DNA of 64,000 nucleotides from CAWCTB01 sp963798275 (GTDB taxonomy: Bacteria > Acidobacteriota > Terriglobia > Terriglobales > Acidobacteriaceae), in assembly GCA_963798275.1 (NCBI GenBank), contig CAWCTB010000042.1:1-64000 (forward strand), read 5' to 3'. The translations under genes and the position numbers were made by a program. The notes under the pieces were generated by a model. It was not told the origin of the DNA. It was given only the letters and a program-made list of their open reading frames with translations, and searched no databases. This document shows, one piece after another, positions 21,139 to 31,753 of this stretch (position 1 is the first letter of the stretch; each line of letters begins with the position of its first letter).

Positions 21139-21429
21139 TTGGAGCTGTTTATCTTTGTTCGCTTTCATGCCCAGCCCGGCCGCGAGAGGGAAGTCGAGGA
21201 GGCATTGCGCGCCGTGATAGTGCCCTCGCGGGCTGAGCCGGGCTGCCGGAGTATCGACGTATTTCGTTCCATCCGCGACCCTCTGCTCTTCTACATCCAT
21301 TCGCGTTGGGCAGACGAAGATGCATTCGAGGAGCACGCGCGACTGCCACATACTGTCAAGTTTATTGAGCGTGTCGAGCCGCTGCTCGATCATCCGGTCG
21401 AAGCGATCAGGACGGCACGCCTCGACTAA
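21139..21429 (+). CDS. Antibiotic biosynthesis monooxygenase (ABM/YgiN-like) domain protein
   Basis: A 96-aa ferredoxin-like single domain. ELFIFVRFHAQPGREREVEE at the start and FYIHSRWADEDAFEEHARLP in the second half are typical ABM/YgiN features. Such proteins are small cofactor-free oxygenases or quinol-associated proteins and are usually dimeric. It starts with TTG at 21139, supported by AGAAGGAGGGAGC. It lies 18 bases after the LacI gene, so it may belong to that transcript. The substrate is unknown. Confidence 0.8.
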   Translation: MELFIFVRFHAQPGREREVEEALRAVIVPSRAEPGCRSIDVFRSIRDPLLFYIHSRWADEDAFEEHARLPHTVKFIERVEPLLDHPVEAIRTARLD

Positions 21430-21438
21430 CTAAACATC

Positions 21439-24400
21439 CTAGAACGTCACCCGCACTCCAAGCTGTGCCGCGAAGGGAATACCCACGGTAGTGCCGGGCC
21501 CGAAGAAATCGCCCAAGGCGCCGGCCGGCACCAGCAACTGATTCGGGTTGGTAATCGGCACACTACACGCCGGAGTCGGACACAAGTGGGTGGCATTGTA
21601 GAGGCTATCCACCGGCGTGGGCAGGGCGGAGATGTCGGTCACATAATTCGCGCCTGGATTGTTCCGGTTAAACAGGTTGAAGAACTCGACAAATGGCGAA
21701 ATCTGCCAGCGTTCCTTAACCTGGAAGGGCCGGGTGACGCGCAGGTCCACCTGTACGTAGGGCGTGCCGCGGAACTGATCCATGGTGGTCTGAACACCGT
21801 TGATCACGGCGCGGTCGTTGGTTGGATCGCCCAATCCGTTCACGTCCACCGGCGTGGTAAGGGTGATCGGACGGGCGCCTTCGGCTTGAATCAGCGTGGT
21901 GACCTGAAAGCCGCCGGGAACGTAAACGATTCCTGCCAGCGTGAAGCGGCTGGTGACGTCTTCACCTGACGGACCGTAATCGCCGGGTCCGAAGGGGTTG
22001 AGCGGGTTGCAAACGCCGTTGACGTAATCGAAGAGCTCGCCCAGCACGCAGCCGTACGTCTTGGCGCTCGACAGGACGTAGTTCGCGGTGAGGTTAAACC
22101 GGCGGCTGACGTTCCCCTGCACATGGAGCATCATCGCGTTGTAGGCGGAGCGGTTGTCGGACTTGAAGACCGACATGTTGGGCACGTTGGCCATCTGGCT
22201 GTCGGGGTCTTGCGGGAACAGCGGCGAGAACAAGGTATAGCCCGCAGTGTAGTTCGTAGCGGCTATAGCCGTGGACCCCCTTTTCGTAGACGTAGTCGGC
22301 GCTCAGCGTCCAGTTCTTGTGCCACAGATACTGGACGCCGCCGGTGACATGCAGCGCATACGGGCGTGTGGTAGTTGGGATCGATCACCGCTCCCGCACC
22401 GCCATCCGCCGCGCCCGGCAGGCAGCCCGGATCGCCGGGCTGGAGGCAGGGCTGAAACGCGGACGGCGTGTTGACGGCCTGGAACGCGGTCGCCCAGCCA
22501 TTCTGCGCCAGATCGCTGTAGTACATGCCGATTCCGGCGCGAAGGACGAGGTCTTCGACCTGATCGGGGGAATAGGCGATCCCCATGCGCGGCGCGAAGG
22601 CTTTGCGATAGTCGTGAGGAACACCCGTGGGCAGCGGCAGTTGCAGTCCAGCGATCGTCTGCACTCCGGGATTGAACGTCTGGCTGACTCCGGAAGCCTG
22701 GAATAATCCAAAGGTCGTGTCCCAGCGGAGACCGTAGTTGATGGTCACCTGCGGGGTCACGCGCCACTGGTCCATGGCGTACAGGCCGAGCCGCTGCACA
22801 TTCTGGGAAAAACTGCCGCTGCCGGCCGGAGTGGCCGTGGTCTGGCAATTCGTGCCGTCGAAAGGGGGCAGGCAGTACAGCTCATCGGTGAGCTGAGCCG
22901 GGTTGGTCAGGTAGTACGTCGGGTTCTCGGTGAGGGTGTACAGGGTTTCTGCCTGGCCGGGGAAAGCGCCGCTCAGCACCGGCTCGTGGATGAAGTCCAC
23001 GCCGAACTTGGGCGCGTGCCTGCCGACTGAGCCGCTCACATCGTAGCGGAACTGATACTTCTCCTGATTGCGCACGACGGGGAACGCAGTAATGGGGGTC
23101 ACGAACTGGTTGTCGCCATAGGTCTCGAAGCCGGAGATAGTTTTGGAGGTGGAGCTGAACGGGAACGCGAGCGCAAAGCCGAGATATCCGTTGCGCGCCG
23201 CAGTGCCGTGCAGGTAACTGGTGCCAAAAGTGAAATTGCCCACCCACGATGGGCTGAAGGTGAACGTGTTGCTGATCACGCCGTCCTGATAATTGGAGTG
23301 GGTCGTCGCGCCCGTGGAAGGCAAGGTGGCTTGCTGCACCAGGGCGTTGTTGGTGGTGGAGTTGTCGAGGGCGTAACGCAGGAACCATTGCGAGCGCTGC
23401 GACTGCGCCCAGTCAAAACGCATCATGCCCAGGTAAGACTGATAGGGGACGCGAACGTAGGGCGGAACCGCAATCGAACTGGTATTGGGAATCAACCCCT
23501 CCTGCGCCAATTGATTGAGCGCGTTGAACTGGGTCAGGCTGTCGGGACTGTAGTTGACGCTGGCGTGCTCGTTCACCATCTCGAAGCCCGAGAAAATCCA
23601 TACTTTGTCTTTAACGACCGGCCCCCCGATAGTCCCAACATAGTTCTGCCGTGAAAAGGGCTGTTTAGGCTCGGGCGCCGGGTTCTCGATGGGGAAGCGG
23701 GCATTCAGCGCCGAAGCGCGCTCAAACACCGCGAAGTCGCCATGCCAGTCGTTGGTGCCGCTCCGGGTGCTGATGACGACGGAGCCCGCCGTGGTGCGTC
23801 CGATGTCGGCATTCTGCTGCGACGTTTGCACGGCAAACTCGCGAATGACGTCGGGAGAAAAATTCTGCAGGAAGCCGCCGATATAGTCGTCCGAGTTGTC
23901 GACCCCATCCACCGTGAGCTGGTTGTTCAGTCCCGAGCTTCCGCCGGTGGACACGGCCGTGATCCGTGCCTTGGTAGGATCGGAGGGCTCAACTGGCTCG
24001 GTGCCCGCAACCATATAGGCAATGTTGGCGAAGCTGCGGGCCGCCAGAGGAATGGTCTCCAGGTCCTTGCCGGTGACCACGCCACCATTCACCGCATCGG
24101 TGGTATCGAGTTCCTGGGTGGTGATGGAAGAGGCTTGCGCCTTCACGTTGACGCTCTGTTGCACGGCCTCCGGACGCAACGTCACCAGCAGGTCTCGTAC
24201 GTTACTCACCAGCACGGTCACATCCGTGGTCGCCTCGGCAAACCCTTTGGCATTCACCACGAGGCGATAGCTGCCCGGCATCAGGTCAGGGAAAGCGAAA
24301 CTCCCCGCGGCTGCCCGAGATGACTTGCCGCGCGATGCCGGAACCGCTAGCGGTTACTGTGACCGTGGCGGATTTGATCCGCGCGCCACTGGCATCCTGC

Positions 24401-24522
24401 ACCTCGCCCAGCAGCGAACCGGTCGCATTCTGCGCATCCGCGCATTGAATTATCAGGAGGATAAAGAAGAGAGCCAGCGCAACTCGATAAAACCGGAATA
24501 TCCCCTTGACCGCGAAAACCAT
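21439..24522 (-). CDS. Oar-like TonB-dependent receptor with carboxypeptidase-regulatory domain, frameshifted
   Basis: An outer-membrane protein of about 1,026 aa. A signal peptide (ending QCADAQ) leads into a CarboxypepD_reg domain (NATGSLLGEVQDASGARI). A plug domain follows (LNNQLTVDGVDNSDDYIGGF; VVISTRSGTNDWHGD) and then a long beta-barrel with Asn/Tyr-rich strands. Three single-base insertions split it: at about 24296 (GEF|AFPDLMPGSYRL), about 22361-22364 (YHTP|YALHVTGGVQYLW) and about 22255 (SRY|NYTAGYTLFSPLF). Removing each gives continuous similarity to the end VRVTF. These receptors import oligosaccharides or other large ligands. It is convergent with the xylose-locus genes. Confidence 0.88.
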
Positions 24523-24898
24523 GAGTGCCTCGCTTAGGTTCAGCCAGAAGAGAGGTCTGGGCGACGTCTCTCAAGATTTTGAGTTCTGAGTTCTCACGGT
24601 ATTGGCTTACGGCGCTTACTACCACGCCTAGTATCAGAAGGAACAGAGATTGTTTTCTGGCTTGCGAAACAATGTCACGAAGGTGCCACCGAAGATTGAG
24701 CGTTTCGGTCGTTGCGCCCCTACCGAGAGAGGTTTTCCACCGGCAGGGCGCTTTGGAACCATCGCTTAACTTACCTGCCGCAACGCTCGTCCTACTGTGA
24801 TCCTTCAACGGCGACTTGCAAACTAAGGTGCCAAACGCGCATGATGTTCGGCTTCGGACAACTCGGGTTCGTCCGATAGTATCCGCAACGGAGCCGAC
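24523..24898. other. Divergent intergenic region (Oar receptor / DUF1080 gene)
   Basis: Promoters for both flanking genes must lie here. I see no clear operator, RNA structure or coding frame in these 376 bases. Confidence 0.4.
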
Positions 24899-25561
24899 AT
24901 GAAAAAGCTAGGGCTGTTTATTGGCGCTATGATGCTGGTCGCTCTCCCCTCCCTGGGACAATCGGACGGCGACTGGATTCAGCTCTTCAACGGCAAGAAC
25001 CTTGATGGTTGGAAACATGTGGGTCCTGGTTCCATGACTGTGGAGAACGGCTTGATCCAGACCCACAAAGGCATGGGCCTGCTTTACTGGACGGCTGGGC
25101 CGGTGGGTAACTGCGTCATTCGCGTCGTCTACAGGATGCGCGACATGAACGACAATTCCGGCGTCTTCATTCGCATTCCCATCGAACCGCGCGAAGAATG
25201 GATGCCGGTGCACTATGGCTACGAGGTGCAGATTGACAACCATCCGGAAACCTCGAACGAGGACGAATACCACGTCACCGGGACGCTGTATTCGCTGACT
25301 AAGCCGCTGGCCAAGCCCGGCAAGCCGGGGCCGGAGTGGAACACCATGGAAATCACCATCGACGGCCCGCACACCGTGGTGATGCTGAACGGCGTGAAGG
25401 TGACGGATTACACCGAAGGCGATCCCGTGCCGGAGAAGAAGTTCACCTTCGAACCGCAGCGCGGGCGGCGACCTCTCATCGGCTGGTTCGGCTTGCAGAA
25501 CCATAGCGACAACGACGTGGTCTTCTTCAAGGAAGTGGCCATCAAGCCACTACAGAAGTAG
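24899..25561 (+). CDS. Secreted DUF1080 (3-keto-disaccharide hydrolase-like) protein
   Basis: A 220-aa protein with a Sec signal (first 20 residues, ending PSLGQ). The mature part is the concanavalin-like DUF1080 fold, recognised by WIQLFNGKNLDGWKHVG near its start, YEVQIDNHPE in the middle and IGWFGLQNHSDNDVVFFKEV at the end. Members of this fold include 3-keto-glucoside hydrolases. The next gene encodes a Gfo/Idh/MocA oxidoreductase, a partner often found beside DUF1080 proteins and suited to making or using 3-keto sugars. The pair is probably one transcription unit. Confidence 0.85.
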   Translation: MKKLGLFIGAMMLVALPSLGQSDGDWIQLFNGKNLDGWKHVGPGSMTVENGLIQTHKGMGLLYWTAGPVGNCVIRVVYRMRDMNDNSGVFIRIPIEPREEWMPVHYGYEVQIDNHPETSNEDEYHVTGTLYSLTKPLAKPGKPGPEWNTMEITIDGPHTVVMLNGVKVTDYTEGDPVPEKKFTFEPQRGRRPLIGWFGLQNHSDNDVVFFKEVAIKPLQK

Positions 25562-25629
25562 TCACGGCCCGAACTTTCTTGCGGTTCTCGGTACAGGTGC
25601 GCCATTCATCAGGAAGGCAGGAGCTTGTC

Positions 25630-26982
25630 ATGGGAAAAGACTTTACGCGTCGTGGATTTCTACAGACTGCCGCAGGCGCGGCGGGACTCATGCTCGCCAG
25701 CAAGGCCATCATGCTGCCCGAGCCGATGTATGCCCAGCAGTGGGCCAGCGCGGCCAGCGGGGAAGTGGTGAACTTCGGAATCATCGGCATCGGCATGGAG
25801 GGTTCGGGGTTGCTGTCGAACGCGGTGACGCTGCCGGGAGCGAAATGCGTTGCCGCCTGCGACTTGTGGGATGGCCGGCATACCCTGGCAAAAGAAATTG
25901 CCGGTCCGAACATCACGACCACCCGGCGCTACCAGGACCTGCTCGACAACAAGGACATCAAGGCGGTCATCGTGGCGGTGCCCGACCACTGGCACAAGCA
26001 GATCGTGGTGGATGCGGTGGCCGCAGGTAAGGACGTGTATTGCGAAAAGCCTATGTCCCACAATGTGGCAGACGGAGCGGCAATGGTGGCCGCCGCCCGG
26101 AAGAGCAAGCAGATCGTGCAGATCGGCTCGCAGCGGACCAGTTCCGCCTTGTTTGCCAAGGCCAAGCAACTCTACGACCAGGGCGCCATCGGCGAGTTGT
26201 TGTCGGTGGAGCTGTCGTTGGGGCGCAACGATCCCACCGGAGCGTGGGAATACCCGCCGCCTCCGGGCCTGTCGCCGGAAAACCTCGACTGGGATACCTG
26301 GCTCGGCAGCGCTCCCAAAAAGGCGTTCGATCCCATCACCTATGCGCGCTGGCGCTGCTGGAGCGAGTACGGCACCGGCGTCGCCGGCGACCTGATGGTG
26401 CACCTGGTAACCGGCATGATGTTCGCCACCGGGATCAACCAGGCTCCGGACAGCGCGTACGCCGCGGGCGGAATCGTGCGCTGGAAGGATGGGCGCAACA
26501 TGCCCGACCTGCACACAGCAATCTTCGAGTATGGCATCGTGCCGGTGTATGTACGCCTGACGCTGGGCACGGAGACGCCCGAGATCACCCGCCTGATGGG
26601 GCCGAAGGGCCTGATCGACATCTACGAGCATTACATCACTTACACGCCGCAGCGCGGCATTGACACGGCTCCGAGCTATTACGCCCAGGGCTTCCCGGCA
26701 GCTATGCGCAAGGCGTATGACACGCAGTGGCACGAGGAGCACGATCCCGCGCCGGGCAAGGAGTATGTGGCCGAGGCGGTCACTTATAGCGGTCCCTCGT
26801 ATGACGACCTGAAGCCGCACCTGTGGACGTTTTTCGAAGCGGTGCGCTCGCGCCAGCCGGTGGTGCAGGACGCGGTCTTCGGACACCATGCCGCCGCTGC
26901 GTGTCACATGGCGAACGCTTCGTACTTTCAGAAGTCGACCGTCAAGTGGGACAAGGCGACGGACACGATCAAGACCGTATAG
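25630..26982 (+). CDS. Tat-exported Gfo/Idh/MocA-family oxidoreductase
   Basis: A 450-aa protein. Twin-arginine signal MGKDFTRRGFLQTAAGAAGL at the N-terminus. The Rossmann NAD(P)-binding segment is NFGIIGIGMEGSGLLSNAV, followed by the conserved EKP in DVYCEKPMSHN (catalytic Lys region). The C-terminal alpha/beta domain binds sugar. Export of folded, cofactor-loaded enzyme by Tat is typical of this acidobacterial subgroup. The ATG at 25630 follows AGGAG; an upstream in-frame GTG is not supported. With DUF1080 it suggests periplasmic 3-keto-glycoside chemistry (inference). Confidence 0.9.
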   Translation: MGKDFTRRGFLQTAAGAAGLMLASKAIMLPEPMYAQQWASAASGEVVNFGIIGIGMEGSGLLSNAVTLPGAKCVAACDLWDGRHTLAKEIAGPNITTTRRYQDLLDNKDIKAVIVAVPDHWHKQIVVDAVAAGKDVYCEKPMSHNVADGAAMVAAARKSKQIVQIGSQRTSSALFAKAKQLYDQGAIGELLSVELSLGRNDPTGAWEYPPPPGLSPENLDWDTWLGSAPKKAFDPITYARWRCWSEYGTGVAGDLMVHLVTGMMFATGINQAPDSAYAAGGIVRWKDGRNMPDLHTAIFEYGIVPVYVRLTLGTETPEITRLMGPKGLIDIYEHYITYTPQRGIDTAPSYYAQGFPAAMRKAYDTQWHEEHDPAPGKEYVAEAVTYSGPSYDDLKPHLWTFFEAVRSRQPVVQDAVFGHHAAAACHMANASYFQKSTVKWDKATDTIKTV

Positions 26983-27119
26983 GCCGAACGAGGCGGCTGG
27001 AGCGGGTGCACGCGGGCGACGTTCCCTGCGTTTTGTTGGGGCGGTTTCGGCGGATAGCTCGCGACGACTCTGCCTGGCTCTGCTACCTTATTCAGAACTC
27101 TCTCACCCTGGAGGTTCCG

Positions 27120-28356
27120 GTGTCCTCGCCTTCGCAAATACACGGCTCGTCCGCACCTATCACGGTGGTTTGCATTGCCAGCTACTTACAAGGGCATCGA
27201 CTTCATCAAGGAGTGCAAGCGGCAGGGCTGCCGCACCCTGCTGATCACCTCGCAGAGCCTGGAACACGATCCCTGGCCGCGCGAGAGCATCGACGAAATC
27301 TTCTACATCCCCGATAAAGACAAGGTGTGGGACATTAACCACGTTCTGCTGGGCATCAGCCACGTGGCGAAGACTGAGACCATCGATCGTATCGTGCCGC
27401 TCGACGACTTCGACGTGGAAACCGCGGCGATCCTGCGCGAGCACTTGCGCGTCCCCGGCATGGGACAGACCACGGCCCGCTATTTCCGCGACAAGCTGGC
27501 GATGCGGTTGCGAGCGCAGGCGGCTGGGCTGCTGGTGCCGGCGTTCCTCCAGGTGCTGAACCATCGCAAGCTGAACGAGTTCATGGAGCGGGTCCCTCCG
27601 CCGTGGGTGCTGAAGCCGCGTTCCATGGCGGGCGCCATCGGCATCAAGAAGATTCACAGCTCGCAGGAGTTCTGGGACGCGGTTAACAAGTTAGGGGATC
27701 AGCAGTCGTTTTACCTGTTGGAGCACTACGTGCCCGGCGACATCTACCACGTCGACACCATCACTTACGAAAAACAATTGCTGTTCTCCATCGCCAGCAA
27801 GTACGGACGGCCGCCGATGGAGGTCTCGCACACCGGCGACGTCTTTACCACGCGGACACTGGCGCCGAGCTCGACGGAAGAAGTTGAGTTGCGCGCGCTG
27901 AACGCGCAGGTGCTGAAGGCGTTTGGCTTGGTGCGCGGCGTGTCGCACAGCGAGTTCATCAAGGGCCAGGATGGCAAACTCTATTTCCTGGAAACTTCAG
28001 CGCGCGTGGGCGGTGCGCACATCTCCGACCTGGTGGAAGCCGCCACCGGGATCAACTTGTGGGGCGAGTGGGCGAAGGTGGAGATCGCCGGCGGCAAGAC
28101 ACCGTATCACGTCCCGCCAGCACGCAACGACTTCGCGGGGTTGCTAATTTCGCTGGCGCGGCAGGAGTGGCCCGACACCTCCGCCTACCAGGACCCGGAA
28201 ATCGTCTGGCGCATGAACGACAAGCCGCATCACGTTGGGCTGATCGTGAGGTCGCCCGATCCGCAGCGGGTGGAGCAATTGATTCACGAGTACGTGCCGC
28301 GCTTTCACCAGGACTTCTTCGCCTCGGCCCCGCCCAAGGACAGGCCGTCGAGTTGA
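27120..28356 (+). CDS. ATP-grasp domain protein, frameshifted
   Basis: A cytoplasmic protein of about 411 aa. A pre-ATP-grasp segment (KGIDFIKECKRQGCRTLLIT) is followed by the ATP-grasp fold: WVLKPRSMAGAIGIKKI (ATP-binding Lys), FYLLEHYVPGDIYHVDT and LYFLETSARVGGAHISDLVE (metal-binding Glu). Such enzymes join a carboxylate to an amine or thiol through an acyl-phosphate, as in amino-acid ligases. GTG at 27120 is preceded by CTGGAGG. Its frame joins the main one by removing one base at 27185-27187 (ITVVCIASY to KGIDFI). The substrate is unknown, and no peptide-natural-product genes lie nearby. Confidence 0.82.
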
Positions 28357-28380
28357 GGCCGGCTATCGCTCAATTCATGC

Positions 28381-29019
28381 TCAGAGGACGTTGATCGCGC
28401 GCGCGGCGAGAAGCGCGACGATGGACAGCGAAATCAGCGACTGCAGCATCATGCATAATTTGGCCCAGCGCGCCAGGATCGCCGTGTCCGTAGGAGAGAA
28501 TGCAGTGCTGGTGTTGAAAGCCAGGAAGAGGTAATCCAGGAACTCGGGCGACCACGAGCGGTCCGACTTGTCCTGCCGTAGCATCTGCGGGAAATAGAAA
28601 GAACTCTGCAACCGGCCGCGAGCGCGATCGCGCTCATTGGGTCCGCCGGCATCCAGCTTCCAGTACCAGAGCGCGAAAACCAGCACGTTGGTGAGCCAGA
28701 GTACGGCTGCCGATCGCAACAGAATTCCTGGTGTGTCACGATGCTGTGGTAAGCCCTTCACCAGCAGTATCAGCGACGACAGCAAGGCCAGGGTTAACGC
28801 GCCGGTTGCAACGAAGGTCAGGATGCGCGCCAGATCGAGGAGCCCGCGATAGTGCGAGACCCCGATAGGAATCAGAAGCACGAAGATTACCGCCAGCAAT
28901 AACCAACTTGGACCCAGGGAAAGTCTCTCAGGCAAGACCCAGTGGAGACATGCTCCGGCTACCATGGCGAGAAAGGCAGGCCATCGCGGTTCGGGAGCAA
29001 ATTGGGCGGGATCACTCAT
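28381..29019 (-). CDS. Integral membrane protein, DUF1345-like
   Basis: A 212-aa protein with about five to six hydrophobic segments. The motif FLDYLFLAFNTSTAFSPTDT, followed by ARWAKLCMMLQSLISLSIVA, is the hallmark of DUF1345 membrane proteins. Its mid-part resembles a two-TM ion-channel pore region, but function is not established. No convincing ribosome-binding site precedes the ATG at 29019. It is convergent with the ATP-grasp gene (24-base gap). Confidence 0.8.
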   Translation of the reverse strand: MSDPAQFAPEPRWPAFLAMVAGACLHWVLPERLSLGPSWLLLAVIFVLLIPIGVSHYRGLLDLARILTFVATGALTLALLSSLILLVKGLPQHRDTPGILLRSAAVLWLTNVLVFALWYWKLDAGGPNERDRARGRLQSSFYFPQMLRQDKSDRSWSPEFLDYLFLAFNTSTAFSPTDTAILARWAKLCMMLQSLISLSIVALLAARAINVL

Positions 29020-29272
29020 GGGGGCTTGGACAGATTAGCAGGAAGCGGGGTATGTGGTTGTCCCTGCCAAGTACGGAATAGCCGAGTTTGACAACAGAAC
29101 ATAACGTCAGCCGGGCGCGTCTTGGTTTCGGCCGTCCACTTCCGGACAGCGATTCTTGATCTGAACGCCTGCGGCTTTCGCACAGGGGCGTATCTCGTTT
29201 TCCGGCAAAGGATTACGGCTGGCTAGTTAAATGCAGTTAGCACAGACGCACATTGGTTCCTCGGAGAGAAGG

Positions 29273-31733
29273 ATGCTCAAGCTGTGGCCGGACCTGCGCT
29301 TCGCCCTTCGTCAAATGCGGAAGGCTCCTGGATTTGCGCTTACGACAATTCTGACCATCGCGCTGGGAATCGGCGCGACGACAGCAATCTTCAGCCTGGT
29401 GAACACCGTGCTGTTGCGGCCTCTGCCGTTCGCCGAGCCGGACCGGTTGATGTCGGTCGGAACCTTGAACGATCGCCGCGCCGGTATCGTCGAACGTACG
29501 GGCGGCCCGCTGAGCTATCCTGACTTCTTCGATTGGCGTTCGCAAAACCAAACATTCGAAACGCTCGCCTCGTATCGCGACAATGACTTCACGCTGACCG
29601 GCAGCGGCGATCCCCGACACCTCAGCGGCCATGTGGTCTCGGCCGACTTCTTCCGCGCACTGGGCGTGAACCCGCTGCTGGGCCGTGGATTTACCAGGGA
29701 TGACGAGAAGCCGGGGACACACTTAGTCGTGCTGAGCCACGAGTTGTGGCAGACCGCTTTCGGTTCGGCGCCCGACATTGTGGGTCACGCCATCACCCTC
29801 GACAACAAGAGCTACACCGTAATCGGCGTGATGCCGCGGGGTTTCGAGTTTCCCATCCAGAATCCGGCTCCGCTGCTGTGGACCTCAGTCGGCGACGACG
29901 CTTACGACCCCGTCAGTAACGAGCCGGTGACCGGGGAGCGGGGAGCGCACCTTCTCGACGTGGTCGGAAGGCTGAAGCCGGGAGTGACGGTGGAGCAGGC
30001 GCAAGCTGATCTGCAAAGAATCGCCCAAAACCTCGCAGCGCAGTATCCGAACACCAACAAGCACTTTGTCGGCGCGGTGGTGATGCCCCAGTTGGAGGCG
30101 CTGGTGGGCGACACGCGTCCAGCGCTGCGGGTATTGTTCGCGGCGGTGGGATTGGTGCTGCTGATTGCGTGCGCCAACGTGGCGGGACTGCTGCTGGCGC
30201 GGGCTTCGCGCCGTCGTTCCGAAATCGCGATGCGCTCGGCGCTGGGCGCCAACCGGACGCAGATCGTGCGTCAGATGCTGGTCGAGTCGGTCTTTCTCGC
30301 GCTGTGCGGGGGAGCCTTAGGTGTCGCACTCGCGATGTCGCTGTTGCGCGTGCTGGTGCGATTGGTTCCTTCCGACCTGCCGCGACTGGGACAGGTTTCT
30401 GTGGACGGCAACGGTGCTGGCCTTTGCGACGATAGTTTCGCTTTTGACCGGCATGCTTTTCGGGGTATTGCCAGCCTGGCGTATCTCTCAGGTGGATCCT
30501 TCGACGGCGTTGCGCGACGGTACCCGAACGGCGACTACGGGACGCAGTCAGCATCGGCTGCACAACGCCCTGGTCATTGCCGAGACTGCCGTCGGACTCG
30601 TCCTGCTGATCGGGTCGGGCTTGCTGATCCGCAGTTTCGTCCGCGTCTTGCAGGTGGACCCGGGCTTCGACCGTCGCAACGTCTTGATCGCCAGCCTGGC
30701 CCTCCCCGACAGCCGTTACACCCGTGAGCAGCAGATCCAGTTTTACCGGCAGCTCGTGCCACGGCTGCAAGCCTTGCCCGGCGTGCAGTCGGCAAGCGCC
30801 GGCTGGCCGCTTCCGCTGTCGCCCATCGGCATGAGGATCTCGTTCGACATCGAAGGACATCCGCTTCCGGAAGGCGACCGCAACACCGCCAGGGTGTCGC
30901 TCGCCGAGCCGGGATATTTTGCCACCATGCATATTCCGATGCTGCGCGGCCGCGACTTTCGCGAGAGTGACGACGCCCAGAGCAACCCGGTTGTTATCGT
31001 CAACGACGCCTTCGCCAGGAAATTCTTTGCCGGGGAAGATCCGATCGGCAGGCATATCACGCCCGGGCTCTCCGACGGCGGGGTGAAGGAAGTTCCGCGG
31101 GAAATCGTCGCTGTGGTGGGCAACGTCAAGGTAGGCCGTCTGACAGGCGAACAGACACCGGAGTACTACCTGCCGTTTGCGCAGGCCGTGGTATTTCTGC
31201 CGACCCTGGTGATCCGAACAGCGGTCGATCCGGTGAACTTGACGGCAGCCGTGCGCGGACAGGTCGCTGGCATGGACAAGAACTTGCCGGTTTACGACGT
31301 TCGCACCATGGATGATGTGGTCTCCCGGTCGGCGGCACAGCCGCGCTTTCAAGCACTGCTCCTATCCTGCTTTGCAGCCATGGCGCTGCTGTTGTCGGCC
31401 GTGGGCCTGTACGGATTGTTGTCTTACCTTGTGGTACAACGTACGCTCGAAATTGGAGTGCGGCTCGCATTGGGCGCGCAGCGCGGCGCCGTGCTGGGCA
31501 TGATCTTGCGACACGGGCTTACTCTCGCTGCAATCGGATTGGCCGTCGGGATCGCGGCTTCAGTAGCGCTCACGAGATTTATCAGTGGAATGTTGTACGG
31601 CGTGAAGCCGTTCGATCCGCTGACCTTTGTCGCGGTATCGGCGGTGTTGTTACTGGTAGCGGTGGTTGCCAGCAGTGCTCCGGCGTACCGTGCTGCAAGG
31701 CTCGACCCCATGAAGACGCTTCGCGACCAGTAG
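29273..31733 (+). CDS. ADOP-type duplicated FtsX/MacB permease, frameshifted
   Basis: An inner-membrane protein of about 819 aa of the acidobacterial duplicated orphan permease type. It starts MLKLWPDLRFALRQMRKAPG, then a transmembrane segment, a periplasmic MacB_PCD domain and an FtsX domain (LRVLFAAVGLVLLIACANVA). A second MacB_PCD/FtsX set follows, ending AARLDPMKTLRDQ. No ATPase lies beside it, as usual for this group. One extra base at 30410-30411 breaks the frame after GQVSVDG; removing it gives TVLAFATIVSLLTGMLFG. The ATG at 29273 is preceded by GGAGAG; the ATG at 29231 is less likely. Confidence 0.88.
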
Positions 31734-31753
31734 AGTTCGTTCCCCGGGGCGCG

